Assembly: GCF_014646515.1 (NCBI RefSeq)
Contig: NZ_BMNK01000011.1
Span: 1-64,000 of the forward strand
DNA length: 64,000 nucleotides
Source of the DNA: Nonomuraea glycinis
Lineage (GTDB): Bacteria > Actinomycetota > Actinomycetes > Streptosporangiales > Streptosporangiaceae
Direction of reading: 5' to 3'
A program made the translations under genes and the position numbers. The first letter of the stretch is position 1; every line of letters begins with the position of its first letter. Shown here piece after piece: positions 42,166-51,388 of the stretch. Below the pieces are notes generated by a model. That model was not told the origin of the DNA. It did no database searches and saw nothing but the letters and a program-made list of their open reading frames with translations.

Positions 42166-45100
42166 ACCTGTCCCCCGCTGTCGTTGACCGGGCAGCTCGC
42201 CTTGGCCGCGCAGGTGCGGCAGCCGTCGTTCGCCTTCGCCTGGAAGAACGGGCCCGACATGCCGATCGCCACGGTGTCGACCAGGTCCGCGGCCCAGCCG
42301 GGGTTGGCGTCCTCGGCGAGGGCCTGCTGCTTCTGCTCCACCGCGGCGCTCTTGCCCGCCGCCTTGCCGAGCTGGACCAGCGCGGCACCGCCCGGCTCGG
42401 TCATGCCGTGCCTGGCGAACGCGCCGAGCACGGCCGCGAGCTGGTAGACGCCGAGCTGGGGGTGCCGGTCGAGCTCGCCCGGCCTGGGCTTGGCGCCGCC
42501 CGTCTTGAGGTCGATGATCACCGCTCTGCCCTCCGCGTCGCGCTCCACCCGGTCAACGCGGCCCTTGATCTGGACGCCGTCGGCCACCGTGGCGACGAAC
42601 GCCTCTTCCAGGGCGACGAGATCTCGCGGATTGTCCTGGTGCCAGCGGAGGAACTTGCCGATCATCTGCTCGGCGACCTGGCGCTGCTTGCGGTTGAACC
42701 ATACGCCGCCGAAGTCGAGCTCCGTCCAGATCTCGTCCAGCCGCTTGCCGAGCAGGTCCTCGCTGGGCAGGTCGGTGGCGGCCAGCACGGCCAGCGCGTG
42801 GATCACCGTGCCGAGGCCCTGCGCGGAGCTGGTGCCGGCGGCTCCGACGGCGGTCTCCAGCAGCCAGCGCAGGCCGCACTTGGTGAAGCTCTCCACGGCC
42901 GACGGGGAGATGCTGACGATGTCGTCCGGCCAGCTCAGGGGGCGGTCGTCGGTCATGGTGGTCAGCGCGTACCAGTCGTTGGGGTGCGCGCCGTGCACGC
43001 CGGCGGCGGCCAGCCTGGCCAGCTGCTCGGCGGCCTTGTGCCGCATCGCGGCGGGCTTGGTGGGGTCGGTGACGGCGCTGCGCAGGTCGGCGACCAGCGC
43101 GGACATGTTCAGCCACCGGGCCCGGTCGTCGACCGTGGCCTCCTCCACCGCGCCCGGCAGCAGCTCCGACAGGAACCGGGACGGCCGCTCGTCGGTGTCC
43201 TCGCCGCCCACGGCGGTCACCACCAGGCGGCGGCGGGCGCGGGTGGCGGCCACGTAGAACAGCCGGCGCTCCTCGGCCAGCAGCTTGGAGGTGAGCGAGG
43301 CGGCGTTCGGCCGCGCTCCCTCCACCACCTCGACGAGGTCCTCCACACCCAGCATCGAGCCGCGCAGCCGCAGGTCCGGCCAGACGCCCTCCTGGACGCC
43401 CGCCACGACCACCACGTCCCACTCCAGGCCCTTGGCGCGGTGGGCGGTCAGCACGCGTACGGCGTCGCCGTCGGGCGCCCGCTCGGCCAGCGTGTCACCG
43501 GGGATCTCCTGCGCGGCCAGGTCGTCCAGGAACACCTCGGGGCCCGCCTTGGGCATCCGGTCGACGAACCGGGCCGCCGAGTCGAACAGGGCCACCACCG
43601 CGTCGAGGTCCCGGTCGGCCTGCGCGCCCCTGGCGCCGCCGGCCAGGCTCAGCTCCGTCCACCGCTCGGCCAGGCCGCTGCCCTGCCAGACGGCCCACAG
43701 CGCCTCCTCGGCGCTGCCCTGCTCGCGCACCGCCTGCCTGGCGGTGGCCAGCAGCCTGGCGACCCGCTCGGCGGGCAGCGCGATGTGCGGCTCTATCCGT
43801 ACGAGCTCGCGTGCGTCCTTGACGGCGGCGACGAGCAACTCCCCCGAGGACCGCACCCCGAACGGCAGGGTGGCGGGCTCGCCCCCCGCGCGCACCGCAC
43901 CCCCCGCGGGCTCACCCCCGGCCGACGCGACGGGGGTGGTGGGCTCCTCGGCGGCCGGCACGTCGGGGGTGGTGGGCTCCTCGGCGGTGGTGGCTTCGTT
44001 CTCGGCGATTTTGAGTGCGCGGCGCAGGCGGCGGACGCCGATCATGTCGGTCCCGCCGAGTGGGCCGGTCAGCAGCTCTTCGGCGACGCCTTCGTCCAGT
44101 TCGGTGACGTCCAGGGCGACGCGGAGCATCGTCAGCAGCGGCCGTACGCCGGGCTCCTGGGCGATCGGCACCTCGTCACCGGCGATCATCGTGGGCACCC
44201 CGGCGTTGACCAGCGCCCGGCGCAGCAACGGCACCTGGCGGATCGCCGATCGGACGAGCACCGCCATCCGATGCCAGGGCACCCCGTCGATCAGGTGCGC
44301 GCGCCGCAGTGTGTCGGCGACGACCGCGGCCTCCTGGCTGGTGCTGTCGGCCAGCAGCACCCGGACGTCCCCCGCCGGGGTCTCCGGCAGCGGCAGCAGG
44401 TCCCGGTGGCCGCCCGAACGGCCGCCGTCGGGCATCGGGGCGGCGGGCAGGCGGGCGGCGACCCGGCGCGAGGCCTCCAGCAGCTCCTCGCCGCTGCGGC
44501 GGCAGACCCGCAGGGCCACCACCGGCGCGTCCCGCCCTTCCCGGGTACGGAAGCGCTCGGGGAACTTCAGGATGCCGCGCACGTCCGCGCCACGGAACCC
44601 GTAGATCGACTGGTCCGGGTCACCCACCGCGACCAGGTCCCGGCCGTCGCCGGCCAGCTGCTCCAGCAGGAACTCCTGCGCCGGGTCGGTGTCCTGGTAT
44701 TCGTCCACGAACACCGCGTCGTGCGCCGCGCGCTCCCGCCGGCGCACGTCGGGATCGGTGAGCAGGCCGGCCGCCGCCCTGATCAGCTCGGAGTAGTCCA
44801 GCGCGGGCTCGGGGTCCAGGTCGAAGCGGACCTGATAGCGCTGGGAGAAGCGGCCGGCCGCGACCCAGTCCGCCCGGCCGTGGCGCCTGCCCAGCTCCTG
44901 GATCCGCTCGCCGTCCAGGCCGCGCTCGGCCGCGCGGGACAGGAAGTCGCGCAGTTCCTCGGCGAATCCGCGGGTCTTCAGCGGCTCGCGCAGGTCCTCG
45001 GGCCACTCCAGCGCCCCGTCCTCTAGCTCGCCGTGCAGCAGCCGCCGCACCTCCAGGAGCTGCTCGGGGCCGGTGAGCAGGCGCGGCGGCCGTTCGCCCG

Positions 45101-45464
45101 CCAGCACGGCCTCGCGCCGCAGCAGCGCGTAGGCGTAGGAGTGAAAGGTCAGCGCCAGCGGGGTGCGGGTGGTCCTGCGCAGCCGTCCGGTGACGCGCTC
45201 GCGCAGCTCGCCGGCGGCCTTGCGGCTGAAGGTGAGGATCAGCACCCGCTCGGGGTCCGTGCCGCGCCGCTCGATCCGGTCGACGACGCTCTCCACGATC
45301 GTGGTGGTCTTGCCCGCGCCCGGCCCGGCGAGCACCAGCAGCGGGCCACTCCGGTGCTCGACCACGGCGCGCTGATGTTCGTCCAGCACAGGGGCCTCGA
45401 CAGGCCCCCCACTGCTGCGGCGCACCAGTCGCCAGGTCTGACCACTCACAACACTAGATTCCAC
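42159..45464 (-). CDS. adnA: AdnA-type helicase-nuclease subunit
   Basis: An 1101-residue partner of AdnB. Helicase motifs: VLAGPGAGKTTTI, FSRKAAGELRERV, VFVDEYQDTDPA, GDPDQSIYGFRGAD, TAHRAKGLEWDVVVV and RRLFYVAATRARRR, all intact by eye. A low-complexity Pro/Ala/Gly/Glu stretch interrupts the middle. The C-terminus is a RecB-type nuclease (GRVDRVERDAEGRAVIIDL...KTGG) with an Fe-S set (FTKCGLRW and CRTCAAKASC). The GTG at 45464 gives expected length; an internal GTG six codons on is possible. Operon with adnB; corresponds to Rv3202c. Confidence 0.88.
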   Translation of the reverse strand: MESSVVSGQTWRLVRRSSGGPVEAPVLDEHQRAVVEHRSGPLLVLAGPGAGKTTTIVESVVDRIERRGTDPERVLILTFSRKAAGELRERVTGRLRRTTRTPLALTFHSYAYALLRREAVLAGERPPRLLTGPEQLLEVRRLLHGELEDGALEWPEDLREPLKTRGFAEELRDFLSRAAERGLDGERIQELGRRHGRADWVAAGRFSQRYQVRFDLDPEPALDYSELIRAAAGLLTDPDVRRRERAAHDAVFVDEYQDTDPAQEFLLEQLAGDGRDLVAVGDPDQSIYGFRGADVRGILKFPERFRTREGRDAPVVALRVCRRSGEELLEASRRVAARLPAAPMPDGGRSGGHRDLLPLPETPAGDVRVLLADSTSQEAAVVADTLRRAHLIDGVPWHRMAVLVRSAIRQVPLLRRALVNAGVPTMIAGDEVPIAQEPGVRPLLTMLRVALDVTELDEGVAEELLTGPLGGTDMIGVRRLRRALKIAENEATTAEEPTTPDVPAAEEPTTPVASAGGEPAGGAVRAGGEPATLPFGVRSSGELLVAAVKDARELVRIEPHIALPAERVARLLATARQAVREQGSAEEALWAVWQGSGLAERWTELSLAGGARGAQADRDLDAVVALFDSAARFVDRMPKAGPEVFLDDLAAQEIPGDTLAERAPDGDAVRVLTAHRAKGLEWDVVVVAGVQEGVWPDLRLRGSMLGVEDLVEVVEGARPNAASLTSKLLAEERRLFYVAATRARRRLVVTAVGGEDTDERPSRFLSELLPGAVEEATVDDRARWLNMSALVADLRSAVTDPTKPAAMRHKAAEQLARLAAAGVHGAHPNDWYALTTMTDDRPLSWPDDIVSISPSAVESFTKCGLRWLLETAVGAAGTSSAQGLGTVIHALAVLAATDLPSEDLLGKRLDEIWTELDFGGVWFNRKQRQVAEQMIGKFLRWHQDNPRDLVALEEAFVATVADGVQIKGRVDRVERDAEGRAVIIDLKTGGAKPRPGELDRHPQLGVYQLAAVLGAFARHGMTEPGGAALVQLGKAAGKSAAVEQKQQALAEDANPGWAADLVDTVAIGMSGPFFQAKANDGCRTCAAKASCPVNDSGGQVC

Positions 45465-45589
45465 CAGACCACAGGGGTAGATCGTGCCGTCTTGACCGGT
45501 CTCCTCGCGCGATCGCCCACGGTATCTGGGGAAATATCAGGATTCTCGGCGACACGCCGGGACGCAGCGTGCCGGTGAACGAGCCCCTG

Positions 45590-45614
45590 GCCGGTGAGCA
45601 CATCGCTCACCGGC
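45590..45614 (-). terminator. GC-rich hairpin after the tagF-like gene
   Basis: A perfect 10-bp stem (45590-45599 with 45605-45614), 5-base loop, 28 bases past the tagF-like stop on the - strand; no T-run, as is common in actinobacteria. Confidence 0.55.
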
Positions 45615-45621
45615 GTGCCGG

Positions 45622-45652
45622 TTCGTCAGGAGAAGATTTCGTTAGGAGAAGA
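45622..45652. repeat. 15-bp direct repeat (16-bp period) across the tagF-like stop
   Basis: TTCGTCAGGAGAAGA at 45622-45636 and TTCGTTAGGAGAAGA at 45638-45652 differ at one base. On the gene strand the last codons and stop are duplicated, giving a second stop just downstream. Confidence 0.85.
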
Positions 45653-48554
45653 TGTGGTCCACGACCCTGGCCGTGGCCTTGCCGTCGTCGCGCGGGGCGA
45701 AGGTGGCCCTGAAGGCGTCGTAGCGGTCGGCGTGCGCGGCCGACACCTCATCGATGGAGCGCAGCGCCTCGACCACGTCCGACGACGTCGACAGCACCGG
45801 GCCGGGCGCGATCTCCGGCAGGTCCACGTACAGGCCCCGCTTGGTGGAGTATTTCGCCAGGTCGTAGCCGTACAGGACGATCGGGCGGCCGGTCACGGCG
45901 AAGTCGAACATGACCGAGGAGTAGTCCGTCACCAGCACGTCCGTCACCAGCAGCAGATCCGCGATATCCGGATAAGTCGTGACGTCACGGGCGATGTCGG
46001 GGACGGCGGGTGCGGCCTGCATGGGGTGGGCGCGTACCAGCAGCTCGTGGTCGGCGCCGAGCGCCTCGCGGGCCTTGGCCAGGTCGAGCTTGACCATCGC
46101 GTTCTTGCGGTCGTAGTCACGCCAGGTCGGCGCGTAGAGGATCACGCGCTTGCCCTCGGCCAGCCCGAGGCGGGCCCGGACCGCCGCCGCCAGCTCGTCC
46201 CGGTCGGGCGAGGTGAGGACGTCGTTGCGTGGCAGGCCGCTCTCCAGGACCTCGCCCTGATAGCCGAACGCCTGGCGCAGCACCGGCGTCGCCCACGGCG
46301 ACTGCGACAGCAGCACGTCCCAGCCGCGCACCTCCGTGGCCTGCCGGTGCCAGATCGGCGGACGGGGGTCACGGTTCATGTGCGCCTGGTCGTTGCCGAC
46401 GTGCTTGGCCGGGGTGCCGTTCCAGGTCTGCACGACCACCTGGCCCTCGCGGGAGCGGAACCAGACGGGCAGGAACGCGTTGGTGACGATGTAGCGGGAC
46501 CTGGCGAGCGCCGCGTGGTGCTCGCGGCTGCCCGCGCGCACCACGGTCGCCGGGCCCGGCGGGACGAACGCGCCGTCCTTGACGATCCAGATGTGCTCGC
46601 GGTCGTCGCCGCGCCGCAGCCGCTCCTCGTAGATCGCCCGGACGCTGTCGGCGTAGAGGCGACCGTCGTTGACCACGTAGACGGTCGCGTCGCCCAGCGG
46701 CTCGGTGCGCTGGGCGGGGTAGAAGACGCGGCGCAGCACGTGGGTGCCCGCCACGCCCTTCTCGTCCGCGGGGCGCTCCTCCTCCGACATCACCACGGGC
46801 ACGTCGAAGCGCGTGGAGATCATCCGGAACGCGTGGCCGCCGAGGACGCGCGGCTCCTCGTCCAGGGTCTCCAGGCAGGCGTGGTCCATGCGGGCCGGGA
46901 CGATCTCACCGGACGGGTGGCGCACGGTCATGTTCCAGGTGCCGGACGACAGCGGCACCGCCTCACCGAAGCGGTCCATGGCGGCCGGGGAGATCCGTAC
47001 GGTGAAGTCCTCGCCGGAGCGCTCCATCGGGATCACGTAGGACAGGCCCGAGCGGTGGCGCAGGGTGAGCGAGCGCGGTCCCGGCGCGTCGGGGTAGTCG
47101 CCCTTGAGGACGAGCGTGGACCCCTCCCACCCGGCCGAGACGATCACCGGGCGGATCCGGTGCGCGGAGACGACCACGCGGTCGCGCCGGTCGCCGAGCA
47201 CGGTGATCTCGCGGTCCGCGACGGTCGTCCTGGTGTCCGCCAGGTCGCCGAGCATGACCGACGCGGCGGGGTCGCCCTTGGGCTCGACCCACAGGCGGCG
47301 GCCGTCCTTCTCCTGCAGCAGCGCGGGCACCGCCAGGCTGATCAGCACCTCGGTGCCCTTGCCCGAGGGGGTGAACTCGGCGGCGATGCGGTGGCCGCCC
47401 AGCCGGGCGTGGCCCTTGGTCACCGCGCGGTCGGGCAGGAAGATCTGCAGCCCGAGACGGTCCTCGTCGACGGTGACGCCGGTCAGCTCGGCCCGGTTGG
47501 GCTGGAGCACCACCTGCAGGGCGCGGTCGGAGGTCCAGACCGGCCTGGCCCACCAGCCGGGCCGCAGCTTGCGGCCGGCGGGGCGCTCGCTGCGGCCCAC
47601 GGAGGCGCCGCGCAGCAGACCGGTGGCCCGCGCGCCACGACTCCAGAACACGATCTCGGCGCGCCACGTGGTGGTGTCGCGCACGGCGGGACGGCTGCGC
47701 AGGCGCCGCCGTGCGGCGTGGACGACCGCCCGCACCGCGCCGCGCCAGCGCAGCGCCCACGGGTTGAGCTCGGCGCTGAAGCCGGACCAGTCGTAGTTGC
47801 AGCCGGGCTCGCGGGCGCCGTGGGTGGCCTCGGGCGCGAGCACCCGGCGGGTACGCAGCCGCACGGGCGGCAGCCAGCGCGGGCCGCGCAGCACCACGGT
47901 CGCCCTGTTGAAGCGGCGGCTGCGGACGGACAGGCCCGCGAGGTAGGCGAAGCCGGTGATGCGCAGCTTGCCGCCGACCCAGACGATGTCGTCGATGTGG
48001 GTCACCGGCACCATGTCGGCGCGCCTGAGCCGGTAGAGCTCGGCCGGCAGCTCGTCGCGGAACGGCAGGTCGGCGTACCAGCGCAGGCCCTTGCGGATGC
48101 GCTTGGACGGCTCGGCCGCCGCCGCGACGACCTTGGTGAGGGTCTCGCCGTCGACGAGCTCCTCGTCGGGGCGGCTCTCGATCAGGTGGCAGATGAGGCG
48201 GCGGGCCACGGGCAGCTCACGCTTGACGCCCGGGTCCACACTCGCCAGGTAGGGGCGCAGCAAGGTGAGCAGCTCGCGCCTGCGCGCGGCGCCACGTTTG
48301 ACCGCCAGATCCATCCGGGCGCCCAGCGGGCCGCTGAGCGCCTCGCTGTCGAACGCGGAGTCACGGCCGCCTGGGCCGACGACGCGCATGATGGCGTCGA
48401 GTGCTTCGCCGCGATCGCAGAGATCCTGGACAGCCTTGAGGCGGTCGGGGACCGCTTCGCCGCCCGGGCTCTGGGCTTTTACGCCGGTAGCCATCGGGTG
48501 GGCACCGCCTTTCGGGCCGCCGTCAGTATTTCTGCTCATGCTAATAGGAGTCAC
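45642..48554 (-). CDS. CDP-glycerol glycerophosphotransferase (TagF-like) family protein
   Basis: A ~970-residue protein. The last ~380 residues are a TagB/TagF-type CDP-glycerol:poly(glycerophosphate) transferase domain: VVQTWNGTPAKHVG, SGLPRNDVL, ILYAPTWRD, LVRAHP and TDYSSVMFDFAVTGRPIVLY. The long N-terminal half has beta-rich and Arg-rich segments typical of actinobacterial teichoic-acid enzymes but no clear family. It probably builds wall polyol-phosphate chains at the inner membrane face. The start may be the GTG at 48554, the ATG at 48539 or a later ATG. Confidence 0.85.
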   Translation of the reverse strand: MTPISMSRNTDGGPKGGAHPMATGVKAQSPGGEAVPDRLKAVQDLCDRGEALDAIMRVVGPGGRDSAFDSEALSGPLGARMDLAVKRGAARRRELLTLLRPYLASVDPGVKRELPVARRLICHLIESRPDEELVDGETLTKVVAAAAEPSKRIRKGLRWYADLPFRDELPAELYRLRRADMVPVTHIDDIVWVGGKLRITGFAYLAGLSVRSRRFNRATVVLRGPRWLPPVRLRTRRVLAPEATHGAREPGCNYDWSGFSAELNPWALRWRGAVRAVVHAARRRLRSRPAVRDTTTWRAEIVFWSRGARATGLLRGASVGRSERPAGRKLRPGWWARPVWTSDRALQVVLQPNRAELTGVTVDEDRLGLQIFLPDRAVTKGHARLGGHRIAAEFTPSGKGTEVLISLAVPALLQEKDGRRLWVEPKGDPAASVMLGDLADTRTTVADREITVLGDRRDRVVVSAHRIRPVIVSAGWEGSTLVLKGDYPDAPGPRSLTLRHRSGLSYVIPMERSGEDFTVRISPAAMDRFGEAVPLSSGTWNMTVRHPSGEIVPARMDHACLETLDEEPRVLGGHAFRMISTRFDVPVVMSEEERPADEKGVAGTHVLRRVFYPAQRTEPLGDATVYVVNDGRLYADSVRAIYEERLRRGDDREHIWIVKDGAFVPPGPATVVRAGSREHHAALARSRYIVTNAFLPVWFRSREGQVVVQTWNGTPAKHVGNDQAHMNRDPRPPIWHRQATEVRGWDVLLSQSPWATPVLRQAFGYQGEVLESGLPRNDVLTSPDRDELAAAVRARLGLAEGKRVILYAPTWRDYDRKNAMVKLDLAKAREALGADHELLVRAHPMQAAPAVPDIARDVTTYPDIADLLLVTDVLVTDYSSVMFDFAVTGRPIVLYGYDLAKYSTKRGLYVDLPEIAPGPVLSTSSDVVEALRSIDEVSAAHADRYDAFRATFAPRDDGKATARVVDHIFS

Positions 48555-48589
48555 ATGTCAACAAATCGCCCCTTAACCGAAAAAGCAGG

Positions 48590-48910
48590 TCAAGGCGCTT
48601 CCTGAAAATCCGCTGAACGCCCGTCCCAGCGGGCCCTTCGCATATCCACCCGGTCACCCCGCAGCGCCGTGCCTTCCTCGCGCCAATGGGCCAGGCAGCG
48701 CTGCTCGTGGTCCGGTGCGCCGGTGCCGTCCGCGTGCACCACCCGCCACCAGGGCACACCGCCTCCATAGGTGGACATCACCCGGCCTACCTGCCGGGGG
48801 CCGCCCTGGCCCACGTACTCGGCGATGTCGCCGTACGACATGACCCTGCCGGGCGGGATGCGCTCGACGACGTCGAGCACCGCCTCGGCGAAGGGGTTCA
48901 CGGCGTCCAC
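48590..48910 (-). CDS. Alkyltransferase-like (ATL) protein of the MGMT family
   Basis: A 106-residue DNA-binding MGMT-fold protein. It has PPGRVMSYGDIAEYVGQGGPRQVGRVM (helix-turn-helix and Arg finger), and VPWWRVV replaces the catalytic PCHRV, so the alkyl-acceptor Cys is Trp. ATL proteins bind O6-alkylguanine and hand the lesion to nucleotide excision repair without transferring the alkyl group. The start overlaps the preceding gene's end by 13 bases. Matches the ATL position (Rv3204) in the conserved order. Confidence 0.9.
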   Translation of the reverse strand: MDAVNPFAEAVLDVVERIPPGRVMSYGDIAEYVGQGGPRQVGRVMSTYGGGVPWWRVVHADGTGAPDHEQRCLAHWREEGTALRGDRVDMRRARWDGRSADFQEAP

Positions 48911-49257
48911 GCCGCCGGGCCCGCCTCGATCATCTCGTCCAGCTTGCCGAGCACCATCGCGGTGCCGTCGGCCAGCACCTCCACGACCCCGTCACGCAGC
49001 GCGTAGACCTCGCCGTCCTCGCCGACCAGCCTGGCGCCGAGCGCGGCGGCCAGCCGGACGAGTTGCGCCACCTGCCAGTCGGAGCCGGGCTCCCCGATCA
49101 GTTGGTCCCGCCATGCGCCCACAGGGTGCGTGCCGCCGCCATGCCTGGCGACGATCTCGTCCGATCCGCGCAGCTCGAAACCGGCCGGCGCGATCGCCCT
49201 CGCCAGCTCCCCGAAGGCCAGCGGAGACTCACGAACCACGCGTAGCTCGTATCCCAT
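48898..49257 (-). CDS. Hypothetical protein upstream of the ATL gene
   Basis: A 119-residue soluble protein starting MGYELRVV at the ATG at 49257. It is predicted to be mixed alpha/beta with an acidic middle and no recognised motif. Its end overlaps the ATL gene start by 13 bases, which points to co-translation and a possible shared role, but I see no direct link to DNA repair. A longer open frame upstream has atypical composition, so I do not extend it. Confidence 0.65.
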   Translation of the reverse strand: MGYELRVVRESPLAFGELARAIAPAGFELRGSDEIVARHGGGTHPVGAWRDQLIGEPGSDWQVAQLVRLAAALGARLVGEDGEVYALRDGVVEVLADGTAMVLGKLDEMIEAGPAAWTP

Positions 49258-49280
49258 GACGCGCGACGATAGCGGATCTT

Positions 49281-50438
49281 TTACTCTCTGCGCTGATTGA
49301 GCATGACGATCGCCCCGCAGAACAGGATGAGCGCTATCAGAACTCCGCCGCCGTACAGCCACAGCCGCCAGGGATCGGGGCCGGGCGCGGACGGCGGCGG
49401 CGAGTCCTCCCCCTGCCCGAAGTGCTGCTCGTCCGGCACCGGCAGGGAACGCTTCTCGCCGGCCAGTCGCTCGGCGGCGTTCATCGCGGCCACGGCGTCG
49501 ACCACCCCGAACCCGATCCTGTCGTCGTACCCGGCGGCGGGCCGGCCCCTGGAGCCGACGGCCAGCGCCTGCGCCACCTGGGCCGGCCGCAGGTCGGGAT
49601 GGCGTGCCTTGATGAGCGCCGCGACCCCCGCCACCAGCGCCGCCGCCGAGCTGGTCCCATCGGCCACCTCGTAGCCGCCGCCCCGCTTGAGCACGGGCAC
49701 CCCCGAGCCGGGCGCGGCGACCAGCACGGACAGATTGTCACTGCTGTACGGCGCGACGTTGCTCCGCTCGTCCACGGCGGCCACCCCGATGACCCCGGGA
49801 TACCCGGCGGGGAAGGCCCAGTAGGAGGTGCCCTTCTCCTTGGTGTAGTCGCTCTGCCCGTCGTTGCCCACGGCCGCGATGAGCACCACGCCCTTGCCGA
49901 GCGCGTAGGAGACCGCCTCGCGCTCGGTCCGCTGCGGGCCGTAGGTGCCGATCGACATGCTGACGACCTGCGCGCCGTGGTTGGCGGCGTAGCGCAGCGC
50001 CCGTGCCAGCGGGCTCTGCGTCGCGCTCCGCTGATCCTCCAGCGGCGGGATCACGTTGATGTCGGGCTCCTCGTCGAGCGCCAGCGGCAGGGACAGGACG
50101 CGGGACTCCGGCGCGACGCCGACCAGCCCGCCGTCGGCGCCCGATCCGGCGATCAGCCCGGCCATGGCGGTGCCGTGCCTGCCGGGGGCCACCTCCTCGC
50201 CCTCCGCGGACGACCTCATGTACGGGCCGACGGTGACCCGGCCGCGCAACTCCTTGACGCCTTTGTCGACGGGACTGTCGATGACGGCCACGGTGACGCC
50301 CTTGCCCTTGGTGACCTGCCACGCCTGCTCGACGTTGAGCGCGTCGAGCACCCACTGCTGCCGCTCCCTGATGGGCGCCTCGGCGGGGGCGTGCAGGGCG
50401 AGCACGACGGCGGTCAGCACGCGTACGGCGGTCAGCAC
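49281..50438 (-). CDS. Mycosin-like S8 serine protease, membrane-anchored (module 1)
   Basis: A 385-residue subtilisin-type protease. A short signal peptide is followed by the catalytic Asp region VAVIDSPVD, His in GRHGTAMAGLIAG and Ser in DGTSSAAALVAG. Pro-rich linker and a C-terminal transmembrane helix (YGGGVLIALILFCGAIVML). This is the layout of type VII secretion mycosins (MycP). No eccB/C/D/E or WXG100 gene is in the window. The GTG at 50438 overlaps the end of the preceding membrane-protein gene. A near-parallel pair of genes lies directly upstream. Confidence 0.85.
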   Translation of the reverse strand: MLTAVRVLTAVVLALHAPAEAPIRERQQWVLDALNVEQAWQVTKGKGVTVAVIDSPVDKGVKELRGRVTVGPYMRSSAEGEEVAPGRHGTAMAGLIAGSGADGGLVGVAPESRVLSLPLALDEEPDINVIPPLEDQRSATQSPLARALRYAANHGAQVVSMSIGTYGPQRTEREAVSYALGKGVVLIAAVGNDGQSDYTKEKGTSYWAFPAGYPGVIGVAAVDERSNVAPYSSDNLSVLVAAPGSGVPVLKRGGGYEVADGTSSAAALVAGVAALIKARHPDLRPAQVAQALAVGSRGRPAAGYDDRIGFGVVDAVAAMNAAERLAGEKRSLPVPDEQHFGQGEDSPPPSAPGPDPWRLWLYGGGVLIALILFCGAIVMLNQRRE

Positions 50439-51337
50439 ACGTTCCCCTGGGTGCAGGGCGGCACCTTGGGCGGGTCCGCGAGGAAGTAGGCGATCTGGTT
50501 GCCGACCGACCTGGCCGCCGGCCAGAGCTCACTGTGCAGGATCTCCTCCGGCGCGACGGCGGCCCTGGTGCGGCCGTCGGCGTAGCCCGCGGTCGAGAAG
50601 ACGAGGTACGGCCCGGCGCCCACCCAGCCGGTGCGCTGCCGCTGCGCGACCTGGAAGCGTTCGGCCACCGTGCCGGGGAAGGCGACGGGCAGCACGCCCA
50701 CCCGGTCGTCCTGGGTGAGCTCCTCTGCGGCGGAGGCCCTGGCCTCCTCATCCTCCAGCACGGCCACGCCCACGGTCATGACGAAGGTGGAGGTCTGGTC
50801 GACGTAGGTGGCGCGCAGCATGGTGCGGCAGCCGTGGCCGTCGAGGATCCCGGCGATCGAGGAGTCGACGGCGCTGCGGCAGGTGGCCTCGGGGGCGATG
50901 CCGACGCGCCTGGCGTACTGCTGGACGCGGTCGAGCCCGAAGTACTTCACCTCTTCGGGGAAGACGCTCGTGACGGGCCAGGCCTGCCAGCGTCGGGCGA
51001 TCTCCTCCTGCTTGTAGCGGCTCTGCTCCTCGGCGGTCAGCGGCCGCGACCGGGTCTCCCTGAACAGGGCCGCGGTGCCGAGCAGCACGATGACGGCCGA
51101 CAGGGCCACGATGGTGCCGAGCAGCGCCACGAACAGCCGCCGGTAGCGGACGCCCTGCTGGAGCGCGTCGGCCTCGGCCCGTTCCTTGGCGGCCGTCCGG
51201 CTCGCGGTGCCGGCCACCGGCCAGTCGCGCACGCGGGAGCCACGACCGGCGGTGGCGCCGAGCGGATTCCTCCGGCCCGGCGTGGCTGCTCCCCCGGCGC
51301 GTGGCAGACCTGAGGTGGACCTGCGTGCCTTCACCAC
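50432..51337 (-). CDS. Membrane protein partner of mycosin (module 1)
   Basis: A 301-residue protein. A Gly/Arg/Pro-rich cytoplasmic N-terminus is followed by one transmembrane helix (LFVALLGTIVALSAVIVLLGTAAL) and an extracytoplasmic domain. Shared with the module-2 copy are a WPVTSVFPE/RIFPDSLPY region, a GIxPxTxC stretch, LRATYVD, PVAFPGTVAERF and GPYLVFSTAG. No known family, but the overlap of its end with the protease gene suggests a pair that works together at the envelope. Two or more Cys could form disulfides. Confidence 0.72.
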   Translation of the reverse strand: MVKARRSTSGLPRAGGAATPGRRNPLGATAGRGSRVRDWPVAGTASRTAAKERAEADALQQGVRYRRLFVALLGTIVALSAVIVLLGTAALFRETRSRPLTAEEQSRYKQEEIARRWQAWPVTSVFPEEVKYFGLDRVQQYARRVGIAPEATCRSAVDSSIAGILDGHGCRTMLRATYVDQTSTFVMTVGVAVLEDEEARASAAEELTQDDRVGVLPVAFPGTVAERFQVAQRQRTGWVGAGPYLVFSTAGYADGRTRAAVAPEEILHSELWPAARSVGNQIAYFLADPPKVPPCTQGNVC

Positions 51338-51388
51338 CGCCTCGTTCCCCGTTCGTACGTGTCTACTTCGTCCCCGTTAAGCGGCGGA

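Noticed and set aside
38887..45026. Two very long + strand open frames opposite adnB and adnA
   Set aside because: Antisense shadows of helicase-nuclease genes whose motifs are complete; no ribosome binding site or family features.
45594..48605. Thousand-codon open frame on the + strand opposite the TagF-like gene
   Set aside because: It is the antisense shadow of a gene with clear TagF motifs; its product is low-complexity His/Arg/Val/Gly-rich sequence typical of antisense frames in high-GC DNA.
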